This document shows positions 6,454-15,800 of a stretch of 30,931 bases of DNA, piece after piece. The stretch is from Collinsella sp. (GTDB lineage: Bacteria; Actinomycetota; Coriobacteriia; Coriobacteriales; Coriobacteriaceae). The notes beneath the pieces are model-generated. The model worked only from the letters and a program-made list of their open reading frames with translations. It was not told the origin of the DNA and ran no database searches. The position numbers were made by a program, and so were the translations under genes. The stretch lies in assembly GCA_019424965.1 (NCBI GenBank), contig JAHYYL010000025.1:1-30931 (forward strand). Reading direction: 5' to 3'. Positions within the stretch are counted from its first letter, which is position 1. The number at the start of each line of letters is the position of its first letter.

Positions 6454-6502
6454 TTTTTTACGCAGAAAAATAAGCAGAAATCAATTTATCTGCGTTAAAA
6501 AA
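6454..6502. repeat. Inverted repeat in intergenic region
   Basis: TTTTTTACGCAGA (6454-6466) pairs with TCTGCGTTAAAAAA (6489-6502), 13 bases with one bulge, around a 22-base AT-rich loop. It sits between the promoter side of the ATPase gene and the parC terminator. It could be an operator or part of the ATPase promoter, since the surrounding DNA is unusually AT-rich for this genome. Confidence 0.45.
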
Positions 6503-6510
6503 TAGTTGAG

Positions 6511-6562
6511 AAGAAAAACGACGAGTCCCGGGCGCAATGCCGTTGCGTTCCGGGCCTCGTCG
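6511..6562 (-). terminator. Rho-independent terminator of parE-parC
   Basis: Read on the minus strand, CGACGAG (6562-6556) pairs with CTCGTCG (6525-6519), extended inward by CCCGG/CCGGG and GCAA/TTGC. The stem is followed by a T-rich tract (complement of 6511-6518). It begins 38 bases after the parC stop. Confidence 0.85.
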
Positions 6563-6599
6563 CTTTGCGAAGTATCTAACGATCTCGTTGCCGTGGTAC

Positions 6600-8840
6600 C
6601 TAGTCAAACAAACTCGGCATGTCGTTTTCTTTCATGAGGGCACCGGCGGAGGGCAGGCTCTGCGCGGTGAACTTCTCGGCCGAGACGCCGGCGCCAAGGA
6701 TTTCCTCGGTCGTGCCGACGGTGGTGACCGAGCGGCCCTTCTTGGCCGTAAAGGCCTGGACGCCCTGCGTGTTGGTGGTCGTCTTGGTCTTGAGCAGCGA
6801 CGTGTTGAAGTTCATCAGACGGTAGTCGCTCGAGACCAGCGCGATGTCGCGATCTTCCTTGAGCACCTGGGCATACAGCAGCTTGCTGCCACCATAGATG
6901 GCGTTTTTGAGGCGCTTGCGGTTGGTCTTGGTGACGTATCCAGAAAGCGCGACGCGCACCACGCGGCCGTTCTCAAAGACGAATAGCACGTCGGCTTTGT
7001 AGTCCTCGGGGTCGATGACCCAGATGACACTCTCGTCGGGTTCCATCTCAAGATCGGTCGGCAGGTACGAGCCCAGCTGGGCCGACTTGGTGTCCTCAAA
7101 CGCTGCAACCTTGCACTTGTACACCTGGCTCTTGTTGGTAAACACGAGCAGCTCGTGCGTGTTGGAGGACGGGAACTCGATAAAGGGTTTGTCGCCGTCC
7201 TTGTACTTGAGCGTGGTCGCCTTCTTAAGCACGCGGTCCGTCATCTTCTTAAGGTAGCCATCGCGCGAGAGCATGATGGTGACCGGGTACTCCTCGACCT
7301 CGGGCTCCAGGCTTACCTCGATAACCTCATGGGGCTCAATCCTGCCCGTGCGGCGCGGCATCACGTACTTCTTGTTGACTGCGGCCAGCTCGTCGCTGAT
7401 GACCTTCTTGATGTTCTCCTCGCTGGAGAGGATCTCCTCAAGCTCGGCAATCTCGCCCTCAAGCTTGGCAATGTCCTTGGTGCGGTTGAGGATGTACTCC
7501 TTGTTGATGTTGCGGAGCTTGAGCTCGGCGACAAACTCTGCCTGGGTCTCGTCGATGTCGAAACCCTTCATAAGGTTGGGCACGACCTCGGCCTCGAGCT
7601 TGGTGCCGCGGATGATGGCAATCGCCTTGTCGATGTCGAGCAGAATTGCCTCAAGGCCGTGCAGCAGGTGCAGGCGCTCGGACTTTTTGCCCAGGTCAAA
7701 GTTAATGCGGCGACGCGTGGACTCAATACGCCACTTGACCCACTCGTGCAGAATCTGGCGCACGCCCATAACACGGGGATAGCCGTCGACGAGCACGTTG
7801 AAGTTGCACGAGAACGAATCCTGCAGCGTGGTCGAGCGATAGAGCTTGGCCATGAGCTTGTCGGGGTCGACACCGCGCTTAAGGTCGATGGCGATACGCA
7901 GACCCGAAAGGTCGGTTTCATCGCGGATGTCTGCGATCTCCTTGACCTTGCCCTCCTTGGAGAGCTTGACGATGCGCTCGATGATGACATCGGTCTTGGT
8001 GGTGTAGGGGATCTCGTAGACCTCGATGATGCGCTCTTCGGGAATCCAGCGCCAGCGGGAGCGAATCTGGAAGCTGCCAAGGCCGGTCTCGACGATCTTC
8101 TCCATCTCCTCGCGGCGGTAGATAATCTCGCCGCCGGTCGAGAAGTCGGGCATGGGCATGTACTCGAGCAGGTCGCAGTCGGGATCCTGCAGGTAGTGCA
8201 TCGTGGCGGTGCAGACCTCGTTGAGGTTGAAACCGCAGATGTCGGACGCCATGGCGACGCCGATGCCCTTATTGGCCGAGACAAGGATGTTGGGGAACGT
8301 GGTGGGCAGCAGGCGCGGCTCCTTCATGGCGCCGTCGTAGCTGTCGACGAAGTCGACCGGGTCCTTGTCGATGTCCTTGAAGATCTCGGCGCTGATGGGG
8401 GAGAGCTTGGCCTCGGTGTAACGCGAGGCGGCGTAGCTCAGGTCGCCCGAATAGTACTTGCCAAAGTTGCCCTTCGACTCCACGAAGGGGGCAAGCAGCG
8501 CTTCGTTGCCCGTCGCCAGGCGCACCATCGTTTCGTAGATCGCGGCATCGCCGTGCGGGTTGAGCTTCATGGTCTGGCCCACGATGTTGGCGCTCTTCTG
8601 GCGCTCGCCCTTGAGCAGACCCATCTTGTACATGGTGTAGAGCAGCTTGCGATGCGAGGGCTTAAAGCCATCAATCTCGGGGAATGCGCGCGAGACGTTG
8701 ACGCTCATGGCGTAGGGCATGTAGTTGACCTCGAGCGTCTGCGTGATCGGCTGGTCGGTGACCTCGGAGTGCAGGCCGATGACGTTCTCGGCGTTGACCT
8801 GCTTTTTCTTTGGCTGGTTCTTCGTCTTCTTCTTTGCCAC
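6600..8840 (-). CDS. parC: DNA topoisomerase IV-like subunit A (ParC/GyrA family)
   Basis: This 746-residue cleavage subunit of a type IIA topoisomerase acts with the ParE-like product of the upstream gene. The catalytic tyrosine is Y141 in AASRYTEAKL. The NPHGDAAIYE motif (94-103) corresponds to the quinolone-contact region. A coiled-coil segment (~470-510) and a C-terminal beta-pinwheel-like half follow. The sequence is of the clostridial/coriobacterial type (SYAASRYTEAKL, DNYDG-like DSYDGAMKEP) rather than housekeeping GyrA. In the quinolone region the usual Ser is Ala99 and the acidic residue is Glu103. The start is GTG 8840 with AGAGGA upstream, 45 bases after parE. The long open frame on the opposite strand is a codon-bias shadow. 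The family is certain; the choice of ParC over a second GyrA rests on the partner and length. Confidence 0.93.
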   Translation of the reverse strand: MAKKKTKNQPKKKQVNAENVIGLHSEVTDQPITQTLEVNYMPYAMSVNVSRAFPEIDGFKPSHRKLLYTMYKMGLLKGERQKSANIVGQTMKLNPHGDAAIYETMVRLATGNEALLAPFVESKGNFGKYYSGDLSYAASRYTEAKLSPISAEIFKDIDKDPVDFVDSYDGAMKEPRLLPTTFPNILVSANKGIGVAMASDICGFNLNEVCTATMHYLQDPDCDLLEYMPMPDFSTGGEIIYRREEMEKIVETGLGSFQIRSRWRWIPEERIIEVYEIPYTTKTDVIIERIVKLSKEGKVKEIADIRDETDLSGLRIAIDLKRGVDPDKLMAKLYRSTTLQDSFSCNFNVLVDGYPRVMGVRQILHEWVKWRIESTRRRINFDLGKKSERLHLLHGLEAILLDIDKAIAIIRGTKLEAEVVPNLMKGFDIDETQAEFVAELKLRNINKEYILNRTKDIAKLEGEIAELEEILSSEENIKKVISDELAAVNKKYVMPRRTGRIEPHEVIEVSLEPEVEEYPVTIMLSRDGYLKKMTDRVLKKATTLKYKDGDKPFIEFPSSNTHELLVFTNKSQVYKCKVAAFEDTKSAQLGSYLPTDLEMEPDESVIWVIDPEDYKADVLFVFENGRVVRVALSGYVTKTNRKRLKNAIYGGSKLLYAQVLKEDRDIALVSSDYRLMNFNTSLLKTKTTTNTQGVQAFTAKKGRSVTTVGTTEEILGAGVSAEKFTAQSLPSAGALMKENDMPSLFD

Positions 8841-8885
8841 GATTTCCTCTTGAACTTCTTATGGGCCGTCGTTATCGATTTGCTG

Positions 8886-10883
8886 CTATTGCAGGTCCAG
8901 CTGGTCCAGGTATTCCTTGCCGTGCTCGGAGATATGGCGCTTGCGGCCCGCCTCGTCGTTGCCCAGCAACAGGTTGAACATGGTTTCCATCTTGGTGACG
9001 TCCTCGGGCTCCACCTTGATCAGGCGGCGCGTCTCGGGGTTCATGGTGGTGAGCCACATCATGTCCGGATCGTTCTCACCAAGACCCTTGGAGCGGTTGA
9101 TGGAGCACTTCTGGTCGCCGATCTCCTTGAGGATGCCGTTCTTCTCGAGCTCGGTGTAGGCAAAGTAGGTCTTCTCTTTGCAGTTGATCTCGTAGAGCGG
9201 CGACTCGGCGATATAGACGTAGCCCTCGTCGATAAGCGTGGGCACCAGGCGATAGAGCATGGTGAGCACGAGCGTGCGGATGTGGTACCCGTCGACGTCG
9301 GCGTCCGTACAGATGATGACCTTGTTCCAGTTGAGGTTGTCCAGGTCGAAGGCACCAAGGTTCTTGATGCGCTTGTCCTTGATCTCCACGCCGCAGCCCA
9401 GCACGCGCATGAGGTCCATGATGATGTCGGACTTAAAGATGCGCGGGTAGTCCTCCTTTAGGCAGTTGAGGATCTTGCCTCGGACGGGCATGACGCCCTG
9501 GAACTCGGCATCGCGCGACGTGCGGATGGCGCCTGCTGCCGAGTCGCCCTCTACGATGTAAATCTCGCGACGGCTCTTGTCCTTGGAGCGGCAGTCGATG
9601 AACTTCTGCACGCGGTTGGCCATGTCGGTCTTCTGCTGCAGGTTGGTCTTGATGCTCTGACGGGTCTTCTCGGCGTTCTCGCGCGAGCGCTTGTTGATGA
9701 GCACCTGTTCCATGATCTTGTTGGCGGCGTCCTTGTTCTCGATCAAGTAGGTCGAGAGGCGCTCCTTAAAGAATGCCGTCATGGCCTGCTGGATAAAGCG
9801 GTTATTGATGGCCTTCTTGGTCTGGTTTTCGTAGGACGTCTGGGTGGAGAAGCAGTTGGTCACCAGTACCAGACAGTCCTGGACGTCCTGCCACTTGATG
9901 CCGCACTCGTTTTTGTTGTACTTGCCTTGATTCTTGATGTAGGCATCGATGGCGCTGGTCAGAGCGCTGCGGGCTGCCTTCTCGGGCGAACCGCCGTTCT
10001 CGAGCCAGGAGGAGTTGTGGTAGTACTCCTGCATCGTGAAGGTGCGCGAGAAGCACATGCACGCGGTGATCTTGACGTTGTAATCGGGCAGGTCCTCGCG
10101 GTCGCGACCGCGACGGTCAGCCTCGATAAAGAAGGGCTCGGTAAGGTAGTCGGTACCGACCTTTTCGAGCACGTAGTCCTCGATGCCCTTGGGATAGCAG
10201 AAGTCCTCTTCGGTAAACTCGCCATCGTCGCCCTCAATGCACAGACGGAAGGTCACGTTGGCGTTGACCACGGCCTGACGGCGCATGGTCTCGCGATACC
10301 AATCGTGGGGGATGCTGATGGAGGTAAAGACCTCAAGATCGGGGCGCCATTTGATGGTGGTACCGGTGCGGTCTTCGTCGCTGGGCTCAATCTCGAGTGC
10401 CTTCTTTTTGGCGCCGACGACCTTGCCCTTTTTAAAGTGCAGGGAGTATTTGTTGCCGTCGCGCCAAACCGTGACGTCCATGTACTCGGAAGCGTACTGG
10501 GTCGCGCAGGAGCCCAAGCCGTTGGTGCCGAGCGAGAAGTCGTAGTCGCCGCCCTGGTTGTTGTTATACTTGCCGCCGGCGTAGAGCTCGCAAAAGACGA
10601 GCTCCCAGTTAAAGCGCTTCTCGGAAGGGTTCCAGTCGAGCGGGCAGCCGCGGCCGTTGTCCTCTACCTGAATGGAGCCATCGCGAAAGACGGTAAGGGT
10701 GATGAGCTTGCCGTAACCCTGGCGCGCCTCGTCAACGGCGTTGGACAGGATCTCGAAGGCAGCGTGTGCACAGCCATCGAGTCCGTCCGAGCCAAAGATG
10801 ACGGCAGGGCGCAGGCGTACACGCTCCTCGTCCTTGAGCTGGCGGATACTGTCGTTACCATAGTTTGCGGTGTTTTTTGCCAT
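8886..10883 (-). CDS. parE: DNA topoisomerase IV-like subunit B (ParE/GyrB family)
   Basis: This 665-residue ATPase subunit is the first gene of the pair with parC. The GHKL ATP-binding domain shows E44 and N48 (EILSNAVDEA) and DNGRG at 75-79, followed by the GTNGLGSCATQY lid. The TOPRIM domain has EGDSAAG, DADVDGYHIRTL and a KGLGE motif, all the metal-binding acids being present. The protein relaxes or decatenates DNA together with ParC. ATG 10883 is the only convincing start, but its best purine-rich RBS (AAGGAG) is 17 bases away and only GAGAGCGAG is nearer, so translation signals are weak or unusual. The 152-base gap upstream should hold the promoter; no clear -35/-10 pair is visible. Confidence 0.93.
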   Translation of the reverse strand: MAKNTANYGNDSIRQLKDEERVRLRPAVIFGSDGLDGCAHAAFEILSNAVDEARQGYGKLITLTVFRDGSIQVEDNGRGCPLDWNPSEKRFNWELVFCELYAGGKYNNNQGGDYDFSLGTNGLGSCATQYASEYMDVTVWRDGNKYSLHFKKGKVVGAKKKALEIEPSDEDRTGTTIKWRPDLEVFTSISIPHDWYRETMRRQAVVNANVTFRLCIEGDDGEFTEEDFCYPKGIEDYVLEKVGTDYLTEPFFIEADRRGRDREDLPDYNVKITACMCFSRTFTMQEYYHNSSWLENGGSPEKAARSALTSAIDAYIKNQGKYNKNECGIKWQDVQDCLVLVTNCFSTQTSYENQTKKAINNRFIQQAMTAFFKERLSTYLIENKDAANKIMEQVLINKRSRENAEKTRQSIKTNLQQKTDMANRVQKFIDCRSKDKSRREIYIVEGDSAAGAIRTSRDAEFQGVMPVRGKILNCLKEDYPRIFKSDIIMDLMRVLGCGVEIKDKRIKNLGAFDLDNLNWNKVIICTDADVDGYHIRTLVLTMLYRLVPTLIDEGYVYIAESPLYEINCKEKTYFAYTELEKNGILKEIGDQKCSINRSKGLGENDPDMMWLTTMNPETRRLIKVEPEDVTKMETMFNLLLGNDEAGRKRHISEHGKEYLDQLDLQ

Positions 10884-10980
10884 ACTCGCTCTCTCGGTGC
10901 TCCTTTGCTGCGTTTAAATCATATAGATAGTCAAGGTAGCATAGCCCAGCCCACAGACGATTCCACCCAACACGAAATCC

Positions 10981-10998
10981 ATCGAACAATAGTTCGAT
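10981..10998. repeat. Perfect 7-bp dyad between ATPase gene and parE
   Basis: ATCGAAC (10981-10987) and GTTCGAT (10992-10998) form a dyad around AATA, 98 bases upstream of the parE start and 38 bases after the stop of the ATPase gene. It could be an operator for parE or a weak terminator; there is no U tract. Confidence 0.4.
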
Positions 10999-11035
10999 TA
11001 GATAATGGATGCTTGGGATGCGGGTGGGGTCTGTC

Positions 11036-12418
11036 CTATTCAAACATCTGCGGCAGGTCGATGAAGACGGTTCGATCGCTTTCGTCAGCTTCGAAGCCCG
11101 AACGGGAGAAGAATCCGTAGCGATGGCACTTGAGCCCCGTTGCCTCGACTTGGGTGATTTCCTCGTCGACCATTTTTTGTGTGACGGGGGATTTGCGGAA
11201 CTTTGCTTCGTAGAATGCGTAGCCCTCGGGGTCTTGCGTTACCACATCGAATTCGCCGCTCGTTTTGTTTGCGGGATCGTCGTACCAGTACTTGCCTATG
11301 GCATCGAAAGCCGGTTCGATCTTGCCAGTCCTGTTTTGCCGTACGAGGTATTGACGGCAGATCTCCTCGAACATATGTGGAGTGTAGTTTTCCTCGAAGT
11401 CTTGGGAGACGTGACGATCATAGAAGACTTCCGGGTCGAGCAGCTGACGCGCAGAAGCATTGCGGAAGACGTAGCGATAGTAAAAGAGCGAAAGTGGGTC
11501 CACCACAAAGTAGCCAGACTTGCGCTTATTCGTAGGGTCGTTGATGGGTGCACGCTTTTGGACGATTTCGAGTGACATGAGCTTGTCGAGTACGTCTGCC
11601 ATGGCCGGACCGCTCGAGACGTGCGACTGTGCCAGCACGTCCCCCCAACGGGAGTAACCTTGTGCGAGAGCCCCGAAAACTTCGTTGGCGTTGGTCATCT
11701 TCGAGATCTCGGCGTTGAGATAGGACGGCACTTCGCTTTCTAAGCGGGCGCCAGGTTCTGTGACGAGCTCGATGATGTTGTCGCGTACGCTTTGGGACTG
11801 ATCGATGAGGCGATTGTAAAAGGGGATGCCGCCAAAAACGCTATAGAGCCGCACCTTGTCCTCGGGTGAGAACGCGGGATAGAACTTCGCAGCGTCAAAG
11901 TAATCCATGGGCTTAAGCTCAAGCGCGAGATCAATTCGCCCGTAGAGGGGGCTTTCATGCTCGATGAGGGATTTCATAATCTCAACGTAGGAGCCGCACA
12001 GGACAATGTTTAAACGCGAGCCTTCCCTGTGGGCGTCGATTGAGGTCTGGAGAATGCTGTCTAAGCCTTTGACCGCATCTCTCAAGTAGGGGTATTCGTC
12101 AAGAACGAGGGTAATGTGCTTGTCTTTGGCCTGGGCAAACAGAAATTCGATGAGCTCGCGGATGCCTGTGAAGGCGAGCGGTGGAAAGCCCAGTGCTTCA
12201 GCAACAAGGGCGCACAGACTCTCGAGGTTGTCCGCCTCGGAGGTTTGGCGGCACTCGTAATAGACCGTTGCGGCGTCCGCCAAATCGGTTAGCGCTTGCT
12301 TGATGAGCTCACTTTTGCCGACGCGACGCCTGCCGTAAATGAGAACATTGCGCTGCTCGGGTGCCTTGAGCGTTTTCTTAATACGGGCGAGTTCACGCTC
12401 CCTGCCAATGAATTCCAC
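11036..12418 (-). CDS. ATP-binding protein with DUF234-type nuclease-like C-terminus
   Basis: This is a 460-residue protein. The N-terminal ATPase_2-type domain shows FIGRERELARI at the start, GRRRVGKS (29-36, Walker A) and TLVLDEYPYL (103-112, Walker B). A middle winged-helix-like region follows. The C-terminal third contains GEFDVV (388-393) and EAK (404-406), the D-(E)xK arrangement of PD-(D/E)XK nuclease-fold domains found in DUF234 proteins. The start ATG 12418 lies directly beside a cluster of inverted repeats. Proteins of this family are abundant in gut bacteria and archaea, often as several paralogues; their function is unknown, and self-regulation or a defence-like role is only speculation. 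It is distinct from the other ATPase at 5258-6352 but of the same broad superfamily. Confidence 0.85.
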   Translation of the reverse strand: MEFIGRERELARIKKTLKAPEQRNVLIYGRRRVGKSELIKQALTDLADAATVYYECRQTSEADNLESLCALVAEALGFPPLAFTGIRELIEFLFAQAKDKHITLVLDEYPYLRDAVKGLDSILQTSIDAHREGSRLNIVLCGSYVEIMKSLIEHESPLYGRIDLALELKPMDYFDAAKFYPAFSPEDKVRLYSVFGGIPFYNRLIDQSQSVRDNIIELVTEPGARLESEVPSYLNAEISKMTNANEVFGALAQGYSRWGDVLAQSHVSSGPAMADVLDKLMSLEIVQKRAPINDPTNKRKSGYFVVDPLSLFYYRYVFRNASARQLLDPEVFYDRHVSQDFEENYTPHMFEEICRQYLVRQNRTGKIEPAFDAIGKYWYDDPANKTSGEFDVVTQDPEGYAFYEAKFRKSPVTQKMVDEEITQVEATGLKCHRYGFFSRSGFEADESDRTVFIDLPQMFE

Positions 12419-12435
12419 TTACTCGGTTCCTTCCG

Positions 12436-12522
12436 ACTCGGTTTTGTCCGAGTTAATTGTATCGCATGAATCAGTTTATGCTCGAGTTTACTCGGACAAA
12501 ACCGAGTCGGTTATGTCCGAGT
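12436..12522. promoter_or_regulatory. Cluster of ACTCGG...CCGAGT inverted repeats (operator array)
   Basis: Three 18-bp dyads are visible: ACTCGG-TTTTGT-CCGAGT (12436-12453), its exact reverse complement (12490-12507), and an imperfect AGTCGG-TTATGT-CCGAGT (12505-12522) sharing three bases with the second. A further half site ACTCGG is at 12421-12426. They occupy the upstream region of the minus-strand ATPase gene and of the small plus-strand membrane gene, so they probably bind a dimeric regulator at this divergent promoter. Confidence 0.65.
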
Positions 12523-12557
12523 AAATTTGAAAAGCGAATCGAAATTGTTATGTCCAC

Positions 12558-12806
12558 ATGGCGATGGCGAACATGGTTTCCATAAGCGCCGCGTTCGCGC
12601 TTGTTATTGCCGCAATGCGCTGTGTCGCTGAGGCGCAGATCGTACCGCTCGAAAGCGTCTTTTGGTTGGCGAACCTGGTCACGGGCGTGTTCTGCGGTGC
12701 GACGATTTTCGCGGCCACGTTTGCTGTCCTGTGCGCAACGTTTTTCACGGCGAAAAGACGCCGTGCCAAGCTCGAGGCAGAACTCGACTCCTCAGACGAC
12801 ATTTAA
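12558..12806 (+). CDS. Small hydrophobic membrane protein, unknown function
   Basis: This 82-residue protein has two hydrophobic segments (about 5-25 and 34-63) and a charged C-terminal tail, KRRRAKLEAELDSSDD, predicted cytoplasmic by the positive-inside rule. I do not recognise a family. It is supported by a strong intrinsic terminator that begins 6 bases after its stop and by the promoter-like repeat cluster upstream. No good RBS is visible; ATG 12558, 12564 and 12573 are all in frame and any could be used. It might be expressed divergently with the ATPase gene. Confidence 0.55.
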   Translation: MAMANMVSISAAFALVIAAMRCVAEAQIVPLESVFWLANLVTGVFCGATIFAATFAVLCATFFTAKRRRAKLEAELDSSDDI

Positions 12807-12811
12807 TGTGC

Positions 12812-12849
12812 AATGGGCTGGCTCTGGGTATCCAGAACCAGCCCATTTT
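12812..12849 (+). terminator. Rho-independent terminator
   Basis: AATGGGCTGG (12812-12821) pairs with CCAGCCCATT (12838-12847); after one mismatch TCTGG pairs with CCAGA around a 4-base loop. A short T run follows on the plus strand. It ends the small membrane protein gene and may also stop transcription from the convergent surface-protein gene. Confidence 0.8.
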
Positions 12850-12896
12850 GATGTTCGATGAGCCGATTCAGCGTCTCTCACAAAAGTAACTAGGAG

Positions 12897-15800
12897 CTAG
12901 CGAGGCCTATCCGAATTGTCCTCATAGGCGGTGTCTTTTTCGAGCGCCGTGCGGCGGGCGCTGTAGGCGACGAGGCCGGCGCCTGCCACGGCGAGTGCTG
13001 CAGCGGCTGCCGTAAGGGGGGCGTTGACATCGCCCGTGCCCGCAAGCGCGCCCGCTTTTCCGGAGCACTTGTTATTGCCGTGGTCCTTGCCGCTGCCGGA
13101 GCTGCTTCCGCCGGAGCCGCCGCCCTCGTCAGCACCGCCGCCACTCGAGCCACCGTCGCCGTCCGCCGTCATCGGGGCGTCGTGAAGCCCTGTCGTATCC
13201 GCGCTGTCGCATACGCCGACCTGCACTTCCGAGCGTTCGCATGCTGCATCGGACACGTGAAGCTCGTGCAGTACGGCACCCAGTGCCGAGTTTGCGCCGG
13301 GTCGAATTTCCTCGAACGTTACGGGATCGAGCGCCACCAGATTACGTGCCTTCGCATACAGCGTTACGCGTTTGCCCACTTCGTCGCTCCAACTCTCGGG
13401 GATGGCGAAGCTCATGCGGAACTGTGCCGTGCAACCCGGTGCCAGCACGGCGTTGCCGTTGTCGGCTACCAGCGGGTGCGTCGCAAAATGTTCGCCCAGC
13501 GTCTCGAGTGCATACTTCACGTGTGCCATGTCGTTGGCCGAAGCGTCCTCGGCAAGCTCTGGATCGTAGATCGATGCCATACGTGCGTTCACTCCGAATC
13601 CGATGGATGCGCTGGAGAACGGCTGGCTGGAGCCCTCTCGATACAGATCGATCGTGCCGGCGGTCAGCAAGGTGTTGCCGTCGTTTCGCACCGTGACCAT
13701 GAAGGATTCGCCTGCTGCTCCGGGCACCACTGCGCCCGAGGTGGCGACCGCGCCCGTCGGAGTGGCACATGCCACCAAGGGTACTTCGATGCCGTGCAGC
13801 TCTGCCTCGCTCTTCTCCGCGCTCACAATGTGCGTGGCGAGCGCGGAGAGCATGCCTCCCGACGTCAAAAAAGTCGTTATCTGATCGACGGGATGGTCCA
13901 GCTCGCACATCACGAACGGCTCCGTGAACAAATCGCGTGCCAAGGTGCTGGCGAAGATGCGGAAGTGCTTGCCCATCACTGCTACCGGGTTGCCTTCTTC
14001 GTCGTAGGTTTGTCCAACCTTGCCATCGGTGTTCTCCACATAGAGCACGCACCTGCCGTTGTTGCTTACGCTAAACGATGCCGGGCCACAGCCTGCGGCA
14101 CCCACGGGCTGCTTTCCAAATGCCGATGCGCCTCGCGTCCAAGTAATATGCTGCAGTTGCTCGTTGACGGTTGCCAAAAAGCCCGTGTGCTGCGGCCATG
14201 GCACCGCACGGGGCACCGCGGCGTCCGGCGGCATAACGCCCCAGCCCGCAATGGACTGGCCGATCACGGCGTACGATGCGCAGCCGCAACCGTCTGCGGT
14301 CTCGTATGCAACGGGCACCACCATTTTGCCGTCGATATTCTCGGGCGCGCCCAGCTCGATGCTCGACGGTGCTTGCGTAAAGCGGAGGACCTGACGGAAC
14401 GTGAGACTGTCGCCCGAAACGTCCGACCACAGGGTGAAACATTCCAGCGCAACCTCAGCCTCGCTGCCGAGCGCCTTTTCTGCGGTGGCTCCGCGGCGGT
14501 GAAGGTAGGCACCCGACAGACGTCCGTCGACAAGTGTCTTGCCCACCGTGATGCGTGGGCACTGCAGGCATTGGTAGCCGTCCTCCTGCAGGCGGCCGCG
14601 CGAGATGCTGCGCCACGACGTGTGCGATATCACGCGAACTCCGTCGTTGCTTATGCGCAAGCGCACAACGGACAGTATGCCGGATGTGCTCGCCGTATCG
14701 AAAAGGGTGTTGTCGCCGGCGGGGCGCTCGCCCGAGACCAGCAGCACGTAGGCGTCCTGGTTTCCTCTTCCGTCCGTATATTCCACCACGTCGAAGTCGT
14801 AATCGTATATGCCGTAGCGCTCCACGTCGCCCTCGCCAAACCCAAGGGGAAAGTCCACGGGCGTGGGGGCAGACCACGTGCCGTTCGCCTTTGTGTGTAC
14901 CACCAGGCGCGAGCGGCCATTGTCGCCGTAGCGCACCGAGGCGATGCGGAACAGGCATTCTGCGCCGGCGATCATCGTTAGCCTCATGTGAGCTTCGCTG
15001 AGCACGCCGGAAAACAGCACACTGTCGCTCGAGGGTTTGATACCGCCACGCTCGTCCTCCGACACGCCGGCAGAATTGGCGTTGGGGTCCGCAACGGCGT
15101 TCGTCGCCTGAACGATGTAGGTATACTCATACATCGGCGCGGCGTTTTCGTCGTTCTCTATCAGTGCGTGGACGAAATGCTCGACCTGTCCCGTGTCGTC
15201 GCTCTCTGCATCCGCCTCGAGCTCAATGCGCGTGACCGCCCGGTCCCAATCGCGCACGACAGGCGCAACGTTTGCGGCAGTGGCATTAACCTCGGCGCGT
15301 GCGAGCAGCTCGGCGTTGGTGACGATGGTGGCCGATGCGATAAATTGCGGCACACAACCTGCCTCGGCGTTGCCGGCTGAGCCGAAGCGGGCATCCAGCG
15401 TGTAGGGCGTATCTCCACCCAATGCGAGCTCAGAGCGCTGGAGTACATACTGGTCGCCATTGTTCACCGACATATTCCACGAATCGAGGAGTGTGGGCCA
15501 CGATCCCGACCAAGCTTTGGTGGTCCACTTGAACATGACGAACTGGAGTATCACATCGACATCGACGTCTGCACCTACGCGCAGTCGCGGAAGCTGGTGT
15601 CCATCCGCCTTCTCGTACCCAATGCACAACGTGAGGGACGCGGCGCCGCGCACGGCAGACGAGGCGACGCCTGCAACGCCGGCGCCAAAGGTGACGGCAA
15701 GTCCGATCTGGATGGTGAACGAGCCCGACGTGTTGGAATAGTCGAGCGAAATATTCTTGAAAAACGCCGCGCCGCTACCGTGCGTGTGGGCGCCCACGGC

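Noticed and set aside
7155..9461. 768-codon open frame on the plus strand across parC and parE
   Set aside because: It is exactly antisense to two genes with all catalytic motifs; its leucine/valine/aspartate-rich translation is the usual shadow of GC-rich codons.
10855..11043. 62-codon minus-strand ORF over the parE start region
   Set aside because: It overlaps the beginning of parE in another frame and the expected promoter, with no RBS or recognisable similarity.
13080..14981. 633-codon plus-strand open frame within the surface protein gene
   Set aside because: Antisense to a protein with clear signal peptide and anchor; no RBS and no recognisable domain.
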